A DNA stretch of 64,000 nt, taken from positions 21,506-85,505 of the forward strand of contig NZ_QOCG01000014.1 of assembly GCF_003318235.1 (NCBI RefSeq). The letters are read 5' to 3'. This DNA comes from Loktanella sp. D2R18. Lineage in GTDB: Bacteria > Pseudomonadota > Alphaproteobacteria > Rhodobacterales > Rhodobacteraceae. Positions 1-8,796 of this stretch are shown piece after piece (the stretch's first letter is position 1; each line of letters starts with the position of its first letter). Both the position numbers and the translations under genes were made by a program. The notes beneath the pieces are model-generated. The model searched no databases and had not been told where the DNA came from. It saw nothing but the letters and a program-made list of their open reading frames with translations.

Positions 1-124
1 TTTCAGTATATGCCATCTACGCGATTCCCATCTGGTTCGGTCATTTGCCAAATGTTTAGCGATTGGCCCAAATTAGTTTGGTGATTTTGTCACAAAAACA
101 ATTTGCCGGGCCGGACAAAATGAA

Positions 125-147
125 GGGGCCTATGTGGTATAAGCCCC
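125..147 (-). terminator. possible weak terminator hairpin
   Basis: GGGGC and GCCCC arms are extended by TAT/ATA across one C-A mismatch, around a GTGGT loop. On the minus strand the hairpin lies just after the dehydrogenase gene ending at 194 and is followed by a T-rich stretch (TTCATTTTGT). The rest of positions 1-193 shows no gene that I can support. Confidence 0.3.
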
Positions 148-193
148 CTCTTCGACAAGCGCCGAAATCAATATGCGCGCGTGGGGTCAGACA

Positions 194-1174
194 CTAAGGT
201 TTGATCATAACCTTGCCCTTGCGGCCCGGCGTGAGCGCAGCTTCCATCGCCTTGGTGACATCATCAATCCCGTAAACGCCGCCGTCGATCAGGTCCAATT
301 GGCCCGTTGCGGCAAGTGTCACTAATTCGGTGATCAGGCGCTTACGGTCATCCGCAGGCATATCGCTGCTGACCCGTGATCCCCAGAAACCTTTGACTGT
401 GATATGCTTGAAAATAAGCGTGCCAGACGACAGCGTGAGCGGCGCGCCCGTTGCTGTGCCAAAAACGATCAACTCGCCATTCACACCCAACAAATCGCAC
501 AGGTCTTCCGCCAATGCACCACCCACTGAATCAATCGCCGAGGCAGCGCCGGGATCACCCATGATCGCGCGTGCGGCGTCTTTCCAACCGGCGTCCGCAG
601 TCACGATCACATTTTCGATACCAAGGTCAGTGAGCTCCTGTGCGGCCTCTGCACGGCGAACAAGATTGAGCAGGTTGATCCCGCGTGCCTTTGCCAGCAC
701 GGCCATGATTTTGCCCACCGCCCCATTGGCGGCTGTCTGAATGATCCAATCGCCTTCTTTCGCTTGCAGCGTTTCTAGCAAGGAAATCGCGCTGAAGGGC
801 ATCGCAATCAGCTGGGCGCCCAAAGTGTCAGAAATCATTTCAGGCAGTGGCAGCACGCCTTCCGCCGGGGCCGTGAAATATTCCGCCCATGTGCCGTGTA
901 CGCCCGCAATCGCGACGCGTTGGCCAATCATCATTTCATCAACACCTGCGCCGATGGAATCAATCACACCCACAGCCTCTGATCCGCCAATTGCGCCGGG
1001 AAGATCAGGCTTATAGCCATAGTCACCACGCACGGTCCAAAGGTCATGGTTATGGATGGGGGATAGGGTTGTTTTCACTAAAACCTCACCAGCACCGGGT
1101 GTAGGGGTGGTCACATCGGCTGGTTTCATAACCTCGGAAGGTTCGCCGAATGTATCATGGATAGCTGCGCGCAT
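194..1174 (-). CDS. MDR-family NAD(P)H:quinone / enoyl reductase-like oxidoreductase
   Basis: The 326-residue product is a medium-chain dehydrogenase/reductase. The N-terminal GroES-like half contains PGAIGGSEAVG (about residues 59-69), and the cofactor half starts near AANGAVG (about 148-154), a variant Rossmann turn that fits NADPH. The cysteine cluster of structural-zinc alcohol dehydrogenases is absent, so it belongs with the zinc-free quinone reductase or trans-2-enoyl-CoA reductase branch. The GGSEAVG motif recalls the MECR/ETR type. The real substrate cannot be read from the sequence. It is transcribed alone, divergently from the PEBP-like gene with about 127 bp between the starts. The ATG start gives the normal family length. 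Confidence 0.85.
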   Translation of the reverse strand: MRAAIHDTFGEPSEVMKPADVTTPTPGAGEVLVKTTLSPIHNHDLWTVRGDYGYKPDLPGAIGGSEAVGVIDSIGAGVDEMMIGQRVAIAGVHGTWAEYFTAPAEGVLPLPEMISDTLGAQLIAMPFSAISLLETLQAKEGDWIIQTAANGAVGKIMAVLAKARGINLLNLVRRAEAAQELTDLGIENVIVTADAGWKDAARAIMGDPGAASAIDSVGGALAEDLCDLLGVNGELIVFGTATGAPLTLSSGTLIFKHITVKGFWGSRVSSDMPADDRKRLITELVTLAATGQLDLIDGGVYGIDDVTKAMEAALTPGRKGKVMIKP

Positions 1175-1265
1175 GGTGTGATCCTTTGTTATTTATCATG
1201 ATGTTAGAAGTCAGGTAATCCTCGGCATCGCAGCATTCAAGCGCCGACCCTGCGTCAATTTAAGA

Positions 1266-1314
1266 CTGGTAAATGATGCAATATCCTCCTACCCAGAAAT
1301 CATGATTTATAATT
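1266..1314 (+). repeat. 49-nt leader repeat, copy A
   Basis: This copy covers the leader and first codons of the PEBP-like gene. It aligns without gaps to positions 1966-2014 with about 36 of 49 identities. The best blocks are CTGGTA, TACCCAGA and CATGATTTA followed by AATT. The two copies are exactly 700 nt apart, and each contains the start codon of the gene behind it. Confidence 0.6.
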
Positions 1315-1913
1315 TCATCTCAGCATTGTGTCGCTTACCGAGCCCCACTCTCGCGCGCTTCATGGTCATCGCTTGTGTGTCGTGCATTTTGGCGGTGCCA
1401 AGTGCCGCGCAACAGCAGCCCCCCGGACCTGGGTTCACATTGACCAGTCCCGCTTTGATTGATGGCGGCGCCCTGCCCGATGATCTGAAATGCACCCGCG
1501 ATGGGGGTGACGGGCTGTCGCCACCATTGGCATGGTCGAACGTACCGCCTGAGGCGGCTGGATTTGCCATTGTCATGCACCATTACCCGCACGGCACCTA
1601 TCCCGGCGTCAATGCACCCAGCCAGTATTGGCTGGTCTGGAACATCCCTGCCGATGCTGAGGGTGTCAGCCGCGGCAATCTTGAAAGTTTGGGCATTGAG
1701 GGCAGCGACAAAGATACGCGCGCCACAGGTTATACGCCGCCTTGTTCACCAGCTGGCGGTGCTACCCATGAATACACAATCTGGGTTTATGCGCTGAACG
1801 CGCCGCTGGAAAACTTGCCAAGTGACGATAGCATCGATGTCGATTGGGCAGATGTGATGGCAGCCCTCGACGGACACATCCTTGACGCGACATCGCTGAC
1901 GTTCATGAATTGA
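1302..1913 (+). CDS. secreted PEBP / YbhB-YbcL-like protein
   Basis: The 203-residue product matches the phosphatidylethanolamine-binding (Raf kinase inhibitor-like) fold. Near the start of the mature part is FTLTSPALIDGGALP, then a ligand-pocket region with PPLAWSNVP and later QYWLVWNIP, and near the end YTPPCSP and HEYTIWVYAL. These are the family landmarks. A signal peptide ends near AVPSAA, so the protein should be periplasmic or secreted. Bacterial members bind small anions or lipids, but no defined role can be assigned. The start at 1302 sits inside a leader repeat shared with the next gene. An internal ATG at 1362 (MVIACVSC) would give a shorter, more ordinary signal peptide and may be the real start. 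Confidence 0.8.
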   Translation: MIYNFISALCRLPSPTLARFMVIACVSCILAVPSAAQQQPPGPGFTLTSPALIDGGALPDDLKCTRDGGDGLSPPLAWSNVPPEAAGFAIVMHHYPHGTYPGVNAPSQYWLVWNIPADAEGVSRGNLESLGIEGSDKDTRATGYTPPCSPAGGATHEYTIWVYALNAPLENLPSDDSIDVDWADVMAALDGHILDATSLTFMN

Positions 1914-1965
1914 TTGATGTACGCGGCCGTACCGGCAATTATTTTAATACCGCGTTGAAAATAAT

Positions 1966-2014
1966 CTGGTAGATTGATCATCATCCCGCTACCCAGAGGG
2001 CATGATTTACAATT
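1966..2014 (+). repeat. 49-nt leader repeat, copy B
   Basis: This is the second copy of the leader found at 1266-1314. It includes the ATGATTTAC start of the ATPase gene. The conserved blocks lie both upstream of and across the start codon, so it looks like a duplicated expression region rather than a duplicated coding domain. Confidence 0.6.
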
Positions 2015-2865
2015 CTGCCTCTGAATGGCGCGCTGCGCCACAAAAACGTGTTTTGCTGTTCGCGATGTCGGGCTTGGGCAAGACCTATCTGTCGTCGATG
2101 CTACGCGAGCAAGGCGATTGGTTCCACTATTCTATCGATTACCGCATTGGCACGCGCTACATGGGCGAACTGATCGCCGATAACGCCAAGCGTGAGGCGA
2201 TGAAAGTGCCGTTCTTGCGCGATCTTTTGCGGTCGGACAGTATTTATATCGGATCGAATATTTCGTTCAACGATCTCAAGCCGATGTCGTCCTATTTAGG
2301 CAAGCCGGGTGACCCAGAGCAAGGCGGTTTGCCGTGGGATGAATATACCCGCCGTCAGGATCAGTTTCAGCAGGCCGAAGTCGCGGCCCTGCATGACACG
2401 GGGCATTTCATTGAACGGTCGTATGATCTTTACCAATATCCGCATTTCATCTGCGACACGGGCGGATCGATTTGCGAATGGGTGGATGCGGCGGACCCTA
2501 ACGACCCAATTTTGACTGACCTCGCATCTAAAACGCTGATGGTCTGGATCGAAGGATCGGATGCGCATACCGCCGAATTGGTACGCCGGTTCGACCGTGA
2601 ACCCAAACCGATGTCATATGATCCCGTGTTTTTGCTGAAAACATGGAACGCCTATTTGGAAGAATTTTCTGTAGCCCCAGACAAGGTGAACCCAGACGAT
2701 TTCATTCGTTGGGCCTTTGCAAAGGCCTTGGCGCACCGTCAACCGCGCTACCGGGCCATGGCAGAAAAATGGGGCATTACCGTGCCGATGGACGCCGTGA
2801 CAGGGGTCAAAGACGCGGAGGGCTTTGTTGGCATGATCGCTGACGCACTTGAGATGCGCGGGTAA
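2002..2865 (+). CDS. P-loop ATPase of unknown role
   Basis: The 287-residue soluble protein has a clear P-loop near the N terminus (AMSGLGKT, about residues 22-29) in a kinase-like context, followed by YSIDYRIGTRYMG. I do not recognise a named family beyond the hypothetical ATPases seen in Rhodobacterales. A distal RRFDREPKP stretch could form a lid, but this is inference. The gene lies 40 bp upstream of metA on the same strand, so the two could be co-transcribed. Its leader repeats that of the preceding PEBP-like gene. Confidence 0.7.
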   Translation: MIYNSASEWRAAPQKRVLLFAMSGLGKTYLSSMLREQGDWFHYSIDYRIGTRYMGELIADNAKREAMKVPFLRDLLRSDSIYIGSNISFNDLKPMSSYLGKPGDPEQGGLPWDEYTRRQDQFQQAEVAALHDTGHFIERSYDLYQYPHFICDTGGSICEWVDAADPNDPILTDLASKTLMVWIEGSDAHTAELVRRFDREPKPMSYDPVFLLKTWNAYLEEFSVAPDKVNPDDFIRWAFAKALAHRQPRYRAMAEKWGITVPMDAVTGVKDAEGFVGMIADALEMRG

Positions 2866-2905
2866 GAGCCCTATTTCTTAACCCTGCTGCTTTAGGACGA
2901 CCACT

Positions 2906-3823
2906 ATGCCAATTAAACTGCCCTCTGCCCTGCCCGCCTTTGACGTTTTGTCGCGCGAAGGTGTGAGCGTCATGGCCGAAGAACAAGCCGCCCGACAAGA
3001 CATCCGCCCGCTGCGGATTGCTTTGCTGAACCTGATGCCCAAGAAAATTCAGACAGAAAACCAGTTTGCGCGGCTGATCGGGGCGACCCCATTGCAGATC
3101 GAACTGACGCTGATCCGCATGTCAGAACATCAGACAAAAAACACCGCCGCCGAACATATGGAAGAATTTTATGTGCCGTTTAGCGATGTGCTGGATAAAA
3201 AATTTGACGGGCTGATCATCACGGGCGCACCAATTGAACATATGCCGTTCGAAGATGTGACCTATTGGGACGAGCTCAAACAGGTTTTCGCATGGACACA
3301 AACCAACGTACATTCCACCTTTGGCGTTTGCTGGGGCGGAATGGCGATGATCAACTATTTCCACGGAGTCAAAAAGCACCTCTTGGATCATAAGCTTTTT
3401 GGCTGCTATCGCCACCACCTGAACGAAAACACATCACCCTATTTGATGGGGTTTTCTGATGATTGCGTGATCCCTGTGAGCCGTTGGACTGAAATGCGCC
3501 AAGCCGAAATTGACGCAGCCCCTGGCCTGACGACGTTGATCAGCAGTGACGACGCTGGCCCCTGTCTGGTCGAAGATCCGGCGCACCGCGCGCTTTATAT
3601 CTTTAACCATTTTGAGTATGACAGCGAGACGCTTAAGCAAGAATATGACCGCGACGTCGCGGCGGGCACAGCGATTAACGTTCCGCTGAACTATTACCCG
3701 CAGGATGACCCGACGAAAAAGCCGTTGAACCGCTGGAAAAGCCACGCACATCTTTTGTACGGGAACTGGATTAACCAGATCTATCAAACAACGCATTATG
3801 CGTTGGATGACATTGGGACGTAA
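2906..3823 (+). CDS. metA: homoserine O-acyltransferase MetA (probably acetyl-CoA type)
   Basis: The 305-residue enzyme acylates homoserine at the first committed step of methionine synthesis in the cytoplasm. The catalytic residues are in the family positions: Cys142 in [10 protein letters not shown], His235 and Glu237 in IFNHFEYD. Residue 111 is glutamate (ITGAPIEHM). From published work on MetA specificity, Glu111 goes with acetyl-CoA and Gly111, as in E. coli, with succinyl-CoA, so the product is more likely O-acetylhomoserine. The length is typical. The gene is followed 4 bp later by a lipoprotein hydrolase gene. I see no room for a SAM riboswitch in the 40 bp upstream. Confidence 0.95.
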   Translation: MPIKLPSALPAFDVLSREGVSVMAEEQAARQDIRPLRIALLNLMPKKIQTENQFARLIGATPLQIELTLIRMSEHQTKNTAAEHMEEFYVPFSDVLDKKFDGLIITGAPIEHMPFEDVTYWDELKQVFAWTQTNVHSTFGVCWGGMAMINYFHGVKKHLLDHKLFGCYRHHLNENTSPYLMGFSDDCVIPVSRWTEMRQAEIDAAPGLTTLISSDDAGPCLVEDPAHRALYIFNHFEYDSETLKQEYDRDVAAGTAINVPLNYYPQDDPTKKPLNRWKSHAHLLYGNWINQIYQTTHYALDDIGT

Positions 3824-3827
3824 GCGC

Positions 3828-4790
3828 ATGAAATTTGCAGTCATGGCGCTAGGCTTTGGGGCTATGTTGACCGGTTGCGGTGCGCAATACCGCACCGAGC
3901 GAGCAGAAACCATCTACCCGCCACTGGGTAACTTTGTGACTGTTGACGGGTTGCAGGTGCATTATGTGCAAGCGGGTCAGGGTCCTGACCTTATTTTACT
4001 CCATGGAGCCGGGGGGAACCTGCGCGAATTCACCTTCGCGTTGATGGATCAGCTGACAGACCGCTACACTGTAACTGCATTTGATCGGCCAGGGTTAGGC
4101 TATTCCGACCCAGTTCCCCTTCTCTCAGCAACAGATGGGGCCAGCCCCCAAGACCAAGCGCGCATTTTGCGTGGTGCCGCTGAACAACTTGGGATTACAT
4201 CGCCGATTGTTGCAGGGCATAGTTACGGTGGGATTGTGTCCTATGCTTGGGCCGTTGCAGGGTTGCATGAACAAAGCCCAGTGAATGCGGATGCCATTGT
4301 ATCATTGGCAGGCGTGACATTGCCTTGGCCCGGGAAGCTGGACGCATATTACACGGTGAATGCCAGCGCTTTTGGCGGCGCTGTCACCGTGCCTTTGATA
4401 TCGGCGCTTGTACCGCCCGGCGTCGTCAATAACAGGATCGAGGCAACATTTTTCCCGCAATCCGCACCAGTTGGCTACGCCGACTATATCGGCGCTGGGC
4501 TGACGCTGCGCCCGGATAGTTTTCGAGCGAATGTGCGGCAGGTCAATGCACTGCGTCCGTATGTTGTGACCTTGTCTAAAGATTATCCCGCGCTGACCTT
4601 ACCTATTGAGATCGTACACGGCACTGCCGATACCACCGTGCCAATCCATATCCATGCGGAAGAAATCATCAAAATAGTGCCTTCGGCCCATTTGACCCGA
4701 CTTGACGGTGTCGGGCACATGCCACAGCAAACCAACCCCGAAGCGGTGATCGCCGCGATTGACCGTGCGGCAACACGTGCTGGGCATTAG
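3828..4790 (+). CDS. alpha/beta hydrolase, predicted lipoprotein
   Basis: With the start at 3828, just after the metA stop, the product is 320 residues and begins with a lipoprotein signal whose lipobox LTGC places the acylated cysteine at residue 17. An upstream ATG at 3798 would add residues in front of this signal and is less likely. The fold is alpha/beta hydrolase: LLHGAGG oxyanion loop near residue 57, nucleophile elbow GHSYGG (Ser132), then HGTADTTVP for the acid and GVGHMP for the histidine. It is probably anchored to a membrane facing the periplasm. The substrate is unknown; esterase, epoxide hydrolase and peroxidase-like relatives share these motifs. Confidence 0.85.
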   Translation: MKFAVMALGFGAMLTGCGAQYRTERAETIYPPLGNFVTVDGLQVHYVQAGQGPDLILLHGAGGNLREFTFALMDQLTDRYTVTAFDRPGLGYSDPVPLLSATDGASPQDQARILRGAAEQLGITSPIVAGHSYGGIVSYAWAVAGLHEQSPVNADAIVSLAGVTLPWPGKLDAYYTVNASAFGGAVTVPLISALVPPGVVNNRIEATFFPQSAPVGYADYIGAGLTLRPDSFRANVRQVNALRPYVVTLSKDYPALTLPIEIVHGTADTTVPIHIHAEEIIKIVPSAHLTRLDGVGHMPQQTNPEAVIAAIDRAATRAGH

Positions 4791-4868
4791 GGTTTATTTT
4801 ACAGCGTGAATTGCGCTTGGGCGCACAAATCTCCATATATATATCAACACAGTACCGGGAGAGTTTTC

Positions 4869-5738
4869 ATGGAATTGCCATTTGATGGTGGGATTAGCGC
4901 ATTTTACCGCGATCAGGCCCCGGATGCGGTCAAGAAAGCGATCAAATCCAAGGGTAAATCCGATATTCTCAATCCCGACTATCCGTATGGTACACGCTGG
5001 GACAAAGACGACTACGAAGATGCACTTGCCGCTCTTCAGATCGAATTGGTACGCATGCAAGCATGGGTGCGCGACACCGGGCAGCGGATCGCGATTGTGT
5101 TCGAAGGCCGCGATGCGGCGGGCAAAGGCGGGACGATCAAGCGACTGCGCGAAAATCTGAACCCGCGTGTGGCCAATGTCGTGGCCCTATCCAAACCCAC
5201 CGATGTTGAGGCCGCGCAATGGTATTTTCAGCGTTACATCGCGCATCTGCCCGCAAAGGGGCAAATTACGATTTTTGACCGCAGTTGGTACAACCGCGGT
5301 GTCGTCGAACATGTGTTTGGCTTTTGCACACCAGAACAGCGCAGCCGCTGGTTTGGTCAGGTGCCCGCCTTTGAACAAATGCTGGTCGACGAAGGGATCA
5401 CGTTGATCAAAATCTGGCTCAATGTCGGGCAAGCCACGCAATTAAAACGGTTTTTGGACCGTGAGAAAGACCCGCTTAAGCAGTGGAAACTTAGCAGTAT
5501 TGATGTCAAAGGCCTATCCAAATGGGATGCCTATAGCGCCGCAATTGATGAAACGCTAACCCGTACACATAGCGAAACCGCACCTTGGACCATTGTGCGT
5601 TCTGACGATAAACGGCGCGCTCGGGTGCAAACCATTCGCAGTATTTTGCACCAATTGGACTATGCCCGCAAAGATGTGGATGCGGTGGGGCCGATTGATT
5701 CAAAGATCGCTGGAGGCCCTGATCTCTGGCATGTCTAA
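4869..5738 (+). CDS. ppk2: polyphosphate kinase 2 (PPK2 family)
   Basis: The 289-residue cytoplasmic enzyme transfers phosphate between polyphosphate and nucleotides. The Walker A loop is GRDAAGKGG (residues 80-88) and the Walker B/lid region is [10 protein letters not shown] with Asp137 and Arg138, followed by EHVFGF. The single-domain length fits class I PPK2. I chose the ATG at 4869 because GGGAGAG lies just before it and the protein then begins like other PPK2 proteins; an upstream ATG at 4806 lacks this. The end overlaps the start of the TetR gene by 8 bp, which suggests translational coupling. Confidence 0.92.
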   Translation: MELPFDGGISAFYRDQAPDAVKKAIKSKGKSDILNPDYPYGTRWDKDDYEDALAALQIELVRMQAWVRDTGQRIAIVFEGRDAAGKGGTIKRLRENLNPRVANVVALSKPTDVEAAQWYFQRYIAHLPAKGQITIFDRSWYNRGVVEHVFGFCTPEQRSRWFGQVPAFEQMLVDEGITLIKIWLNVGQATQLKRFLDREKDPLKQWKLSSIDVKGLSKWDAYSAAIDETLTRTHSETAPWTIVRSDDKRRARVQTIRSILHQLDYARKDVDAVGPIDSKIAGGPDLWHV

Positions 5739-6348
5739 ACGCGGGTATCATCACGGCAATCTGCGAAAGGCCCTGATTTCAGGCTGTTTGACGTTGATTG
5801 AAAAGCGGGGACCGACCGGGTTTACGCTGTCGGAAGCGGCCCGCGAAGCAGGCGTGACCCCCGCCGCCGTATACCGCCATTTTGATGGGCGCGAAGATTT
5901 GATCGCCGCCGCTGCACAACAGGGTTACGAGATGTTCGGCGATGCGATGGAAATTGCCTATGGCAATGGTCAGCCGTCAGACTTGGCCGCGTTTGAACGC
6001 ACAGGCCGCGCCTATCTGACCTTTGCGCGTGATCACCCGGGCTATTATATCGCGATGTTTGAATCGGGTATATCAATGCATCGCTCAACACAGCTTCATG
6101 CGGCGGCAACGCGCGCGATGGGTGTTTTGGAAAAAGCAGCCGAGGAACTGAGCCAGCATATCCCCGCAGACAGGCGCCCGCCCCCACAGATGTTTAGCGC
6201 GCATATCTGGGCGCTGTCACATGGGGTTGTTGAACTTTTTGCCCGTGGCAATCCCGGTTCAAAAAGCCCATTTTCACCCGAAGACCTGCTGGAAAGCGGG
6301 ATTGGTATCTACCTGCGTGGCCTTGGGTTGCTTGACGCGGATCAATAG
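5731..6348 (+). CDS. TetR-family transcriptional regulator
   Basis: The 205-residue protein begins with [14 protein letters not shown] and carries the TetR helix-turn-helix across about residues 28-55 ([21 protein letters not shown]), followed by a divergent C-terminal ligand domain (TetR_C33-like by general appearance, not tested). The start at 5731 lies within the last codons of ppk2. Nine bases separate its stop from the pagL-like gene. It may therefore regulate this small operon, but no operator is identified. Confidence 0.88.
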   Translation: MSKRGYHHGNLRKALISGCLTLIEKRGPTGFTLSEAAREAGVTPAAVYRHFDGREDLIAAAAQQGYEMFGDAMEIAYGNGQPSDLAAFERTGRAYLTFARDHPGYYIAMFESGISMHRSTQLHAAATRAMGVLEKAAEELSQHIPADRRPPPQMFSAHIWALSHGVVELFARGNPGSKSPFSPEDLLESGIGIYLRGLGLLDADQ

Positions 6349-6357
6349 GAGTTTCCG

Positions 6358-6879
6358 ATGGACGGATCGCTTGCGATTATTTTTCTTATTACCAGCCTCA
6401 CCGATATGGGGTTGAACGACTGTCGGACAGGCGTGTGTTTGGCACAAGATTCAGCTACTTCCCGGCTTTCGCTTCAAATTGCGGAGATGGAATTCCAAGA
6501 AGAGAGCATCAGTGAAGAAGTCTATGTCGGTTACGACATGGACCGTCGTTATGGCCCGTTTCAACCGACATTTGGTGCCTCTATCGCTAGCAATGGCGCA
6601 ACTTGGGTTGGCGCGGGTTTCAAATGGACAAGTGCAGACGCGATTGACAGCCCGTTTTTCATCGAAACATCATTGATGCCCGGTTACTACACACATGGCG
6701 ATGACGGGCCTAATTTGGGTGGCAATTTGCATTTTAGGTCTGCATTTGGTGCGGGCTACGAATTTAACAACGGCGCGACGCTCACAGTGCTTTATGATCA
6801 CCGATCTAATGGCGATACCCACAAATTGAACCCCGGGCTTGAAACCATCGCTGTCCGTTACGCGATCGCGTTGCACTAG
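6358..6879 (+). CDS. acyloxyacyl hydrolase / PagL-like lipid A 3-O-deacylase
   Basis: The 173-residue protein looks like a small outer-membrane barrel of the PagL family, which removes the 3-O-linked acyl chain of lipid A. The signature DHRSNGDTHKLNPGLE supplies His148, Ser150 and Glu162; the 12-residue step from Ser to Glu is the same as in characterised PagL. The N terminus has a short hydrophobic stretch (SLAIIFLITSL) but begins with Met-Asp and lacks the usual positive charge, so the export signal is atypical. It follows the TetR gene by 9 bp and is probably co-transcribed with ppk2 and tetR. Confidence 0.75.
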   Translation: MDGSLAIIFLITSLTDMGLNDCRTGVCLAQDSATSRLSLQIAEMEFQEESISEEVYVGYDMDRRYGPFQPTFGASIASNGATWVGAGFKWTSADAIDSPFFIETSLMPGYYTHGDDGPNLGGNLHFRSAFGAGYEFNNGATLTVLYDHRSNGDTHKLNPGLETIAVRYAIALH

Positions 6880-6959
6880 CTCAACAACACAAGCGCGCGT
6901 TCGCCCCAGATAACCTGCGTTGCCCACATTCAAAATAGGTCGACCAATGAGGTTTTTCA

Positions 6960-7441
6960 TCGCGATACTAACGGGTTGACTGGCGACGCACCTAGAATTC
7001 GGAAGCCGATAAAGCGTTTCTGGGTCGGCAAGCTGTCTGATCTCGCCTTCAAACATCACCGCGATCCCGTCGGACATGACAAGCGCCAGAACCACCGGAA
7101 ATGATGCCCGAAATAGGAACAGCCCACTGATATAGACGGGCATGGTCGGGCTTGCTCCTGAAAGGAAGGAGCCGATGATGAATTCATCAAGCGAAATGCT
7201 GAAAGCGGCTTTCGACGAGATCCATCGCGGCTTCTTCCATCGCAAGGTCAAGGCTTTGAAACGCACCATTCAAAATCGCGATGTAAAACGGTGTGTAGAT
7301 CAACACATGTGCCGCGATAACTGTCCAATTTGACAGGCATAGATCAAAAATCTGCACCACGACGCTCAATAGCGATACAGTAACAATGATTTCGGGCAGT
7401 ACCAGCGGCAACATGATAAACTCCATGATCCCGGCCTTCAT
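6960..7441 (-). pseudogene. decayed polyamine-type ABC transporter (permease plus ATPase tail)
   Basis: Pieces of a PotC-like permease and a PotA-like ATPase survive in different frames. Around 7187-7441 the minus strand encodes LPLVLPEIIVTVSLL and EEAAMDL, a permease core with the EAA loop. Around 7083-7206, in another frame, are SLDEFIIGSFLSG and PVYISGLF, the end of the same permease. Directly fused at about 6985-7086 is MSDGIAVMFEGEIRQ with DPETLYRLP, the end of the nucleotide-binding subunit. Frameshift and internal deletion make function impossible. Positions 6880-6960 hold nothing else recognisable. Confidence 0.75.
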
Positions 7442-7631
7442 GCTGGTGCTTTTGGACCCGCGTGTTCAACGTCAAAAGCCCAACCCCCAAATCAGAGGCC
7501 GCTTGTGGTCGCGTCAGTCCACTCGTCGTTACATCTCGGCGAATCGCGTCTGTGTATCTCGGCGCCATTCTCAATCTCCTTCATAGCAAACATTGCTCGA
7601 AAGAGGCCAAAACTAAATCGCAACAAGACCA
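7440..7631 (-). mobile_element. remnant of IS3-family element (orfA 5' end)
   Basis: On the minus strand a truncated OrfA can be read: a start region with PRYTDAIRRD, then TTSGLTRPQAASDLGVG and RVQKHQH, a helix-turn-helix of the IS3/IS911 type. The frame then passes straight into the decayed permease, so the rest of the element is deleted. The non-coding end (with GCTCGAAAGAG on the plus strand) matches a second remnant at 25434-25643. No OrfB survives. Positions 7632-7791 hold no recognisable gene beyond a 16-codon ORF at 7741-7791. Confidence 0.7.
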
Positions 7632-7791
7632 GTTCGGGGATATCCGGTCACGTATCGCGCACAGCCGTGATCCAGATAAACTGAACAAGCAGAAATTGCG
7701 CTTTAGCACGGGTTCACATGCACGTCACAAGGAGGGATATATGGGCTTCGCTCGATCCTCTGCCCCGTTACACAAAAAAGAAATGTGCTAA

Positions 7792-8655
7792 CTATTTGGC
7801 GCTACGCCAAAGTGTTTTTGTCTCTGGAAATTCTACGTGGCAGAAATCATAAACCGATGCGTAAAAATCTCTGCACGCATTCCTTTTAGCCTCTGGCAGC
7901 GCTAACTTTTTAGATGTGTTCACTTTTTCGCTCGCATCGAAAACAGTAAGGTCACGCTGTAAGAAATGACCTAATCTCTTGAGGGACGTCTCATCAAACA
8001 AGTTTTCGTAAATGCCAAAATGAATGTCAGATTCATCAAAAGCCGATCGAAGATTAATGACCGTCTTGTCATATAGTGTATGATCAAGGCTTCGTTGTAA
8101 TTTATAAAATTCATCGAACATATTGAGTAGCGCGTCATCGTCGATGTGTCGTCCGCTACGGGCGACTATCCTTTGCCGCATCAGGCACGCGCTCCAATTG
8201 CGGGCGACCGGGTCGCGCATAATGAACACCACTTTTACGGCAAAGCCTGCTTCTTCTAGTTCGTTACGTATTTTGGTAAAATGAGAGGCATCGAGACCCG
8301 AGTAAGATGGCGTAATGTCACCTGTCGTGTTGACGTTGCCATGAATGCGACTTTTAAAATAGTTTGCGTATGCCCCGTCTTCGGTTTGCATTTGTAAACA
8401 CTTGAGAGTGTTTGCATGTCGTCGTGAACCCAATTTAGCGGCACCTTTAGAGTACCACTTGGGATTAGCTAGGAAGCTGTCAAAATGAGGAAGAAAGACT
8501 GCATCCCAAATATGGTATTCTTTTCGAAAACCTAAATCGACAGTGTCTTGCCGCGCAAGCTGCGCGTAAAGCCAAGACGTACCCGATTTCTGAGCACCAA
8601 CCCCGAGTATAAATGTTGGTTTTTGTGTTGGTTTCATTGGAGACAAGGCGACCAT
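7792..8655 (-). CDS. sulfotransferase-family protein
   Basis: The 287-residue product has the 5'-phosphosulfate-binding motif near its start (GAQKSGTSWLYAQL, about residues 20-33) and a downstream FIMRDPVARNWSA segment that fits the 3'-phosphate-binding part of PAPS-dependent sulfotransferases. Such enzymes move sulfate to carbohydrate, lipid or small-molecule hydroxyls. The acceptor is unknown. The gene appears more A+T-rich than the neighbouring ribosomal protein genes and sits beside IS and transporter remnants, which suggests acquisition by transfer. A rpsI-side terminator separates it from the ribosomal operon. Confidence 0.82.
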   Translation of the reverse strand: MVALSPMKPTQKPTFILGVGAQKSGTSWLYAQLARQDTVDLGFRKEYHIWDAVFLPHFDSFLANPKWYSKGAAKLGSRRHANTLKCLQMQTEDGAYANYFKSRIHGNVNTTGDITPSYSGLDASHFTKIRNELEEAGFAVKVVFIMRDPVARNWSACLMRQRIVARSGRHIDDDALLNMFDEFYKLQRSLDHTLYDKTVINLRSAFDESDIHFGIYENLFDETSLKRLGHFLQRDLTVFDASEKVNTSKKLALPEAKRNACRDFYASVYDFCHVEFPETKTLWRSAK

Positions 8656-8740
8656 GCTAAAGGGTTGACAGAAAATATTGCAATGCCACCCAATAGTCTA
8701 GGTGTCTGGCCTGGGTATCGATGAATGACATCAAAACAAG

Positions 8741-8764
8741 AAAAGCGCGAAAAATCGCGCTTTT
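8741..8764 (-). terminator. rho-independent terminator after rpsI
   Basis: A perfect 10-bp inverted repeat, AAAAGCGCGA and TCGCGCTTTT, encloses a 4-nt loop about 30 bp past the rpsI stop. The T-run closes the stem on either strand, so it may act in both directions. Confidence 0.85.
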
Positions 8765-8796
8765 CAACAGCAATAATGGATAAGCTAAAGGCCAGC

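Noticed and set aside
2866..2905. SAM riboswitch before metA
   Set aside because: Only 40 bp separate the preceding stop from metA, too short for the known SAM-II or related structures, and no matching pattern was seen.
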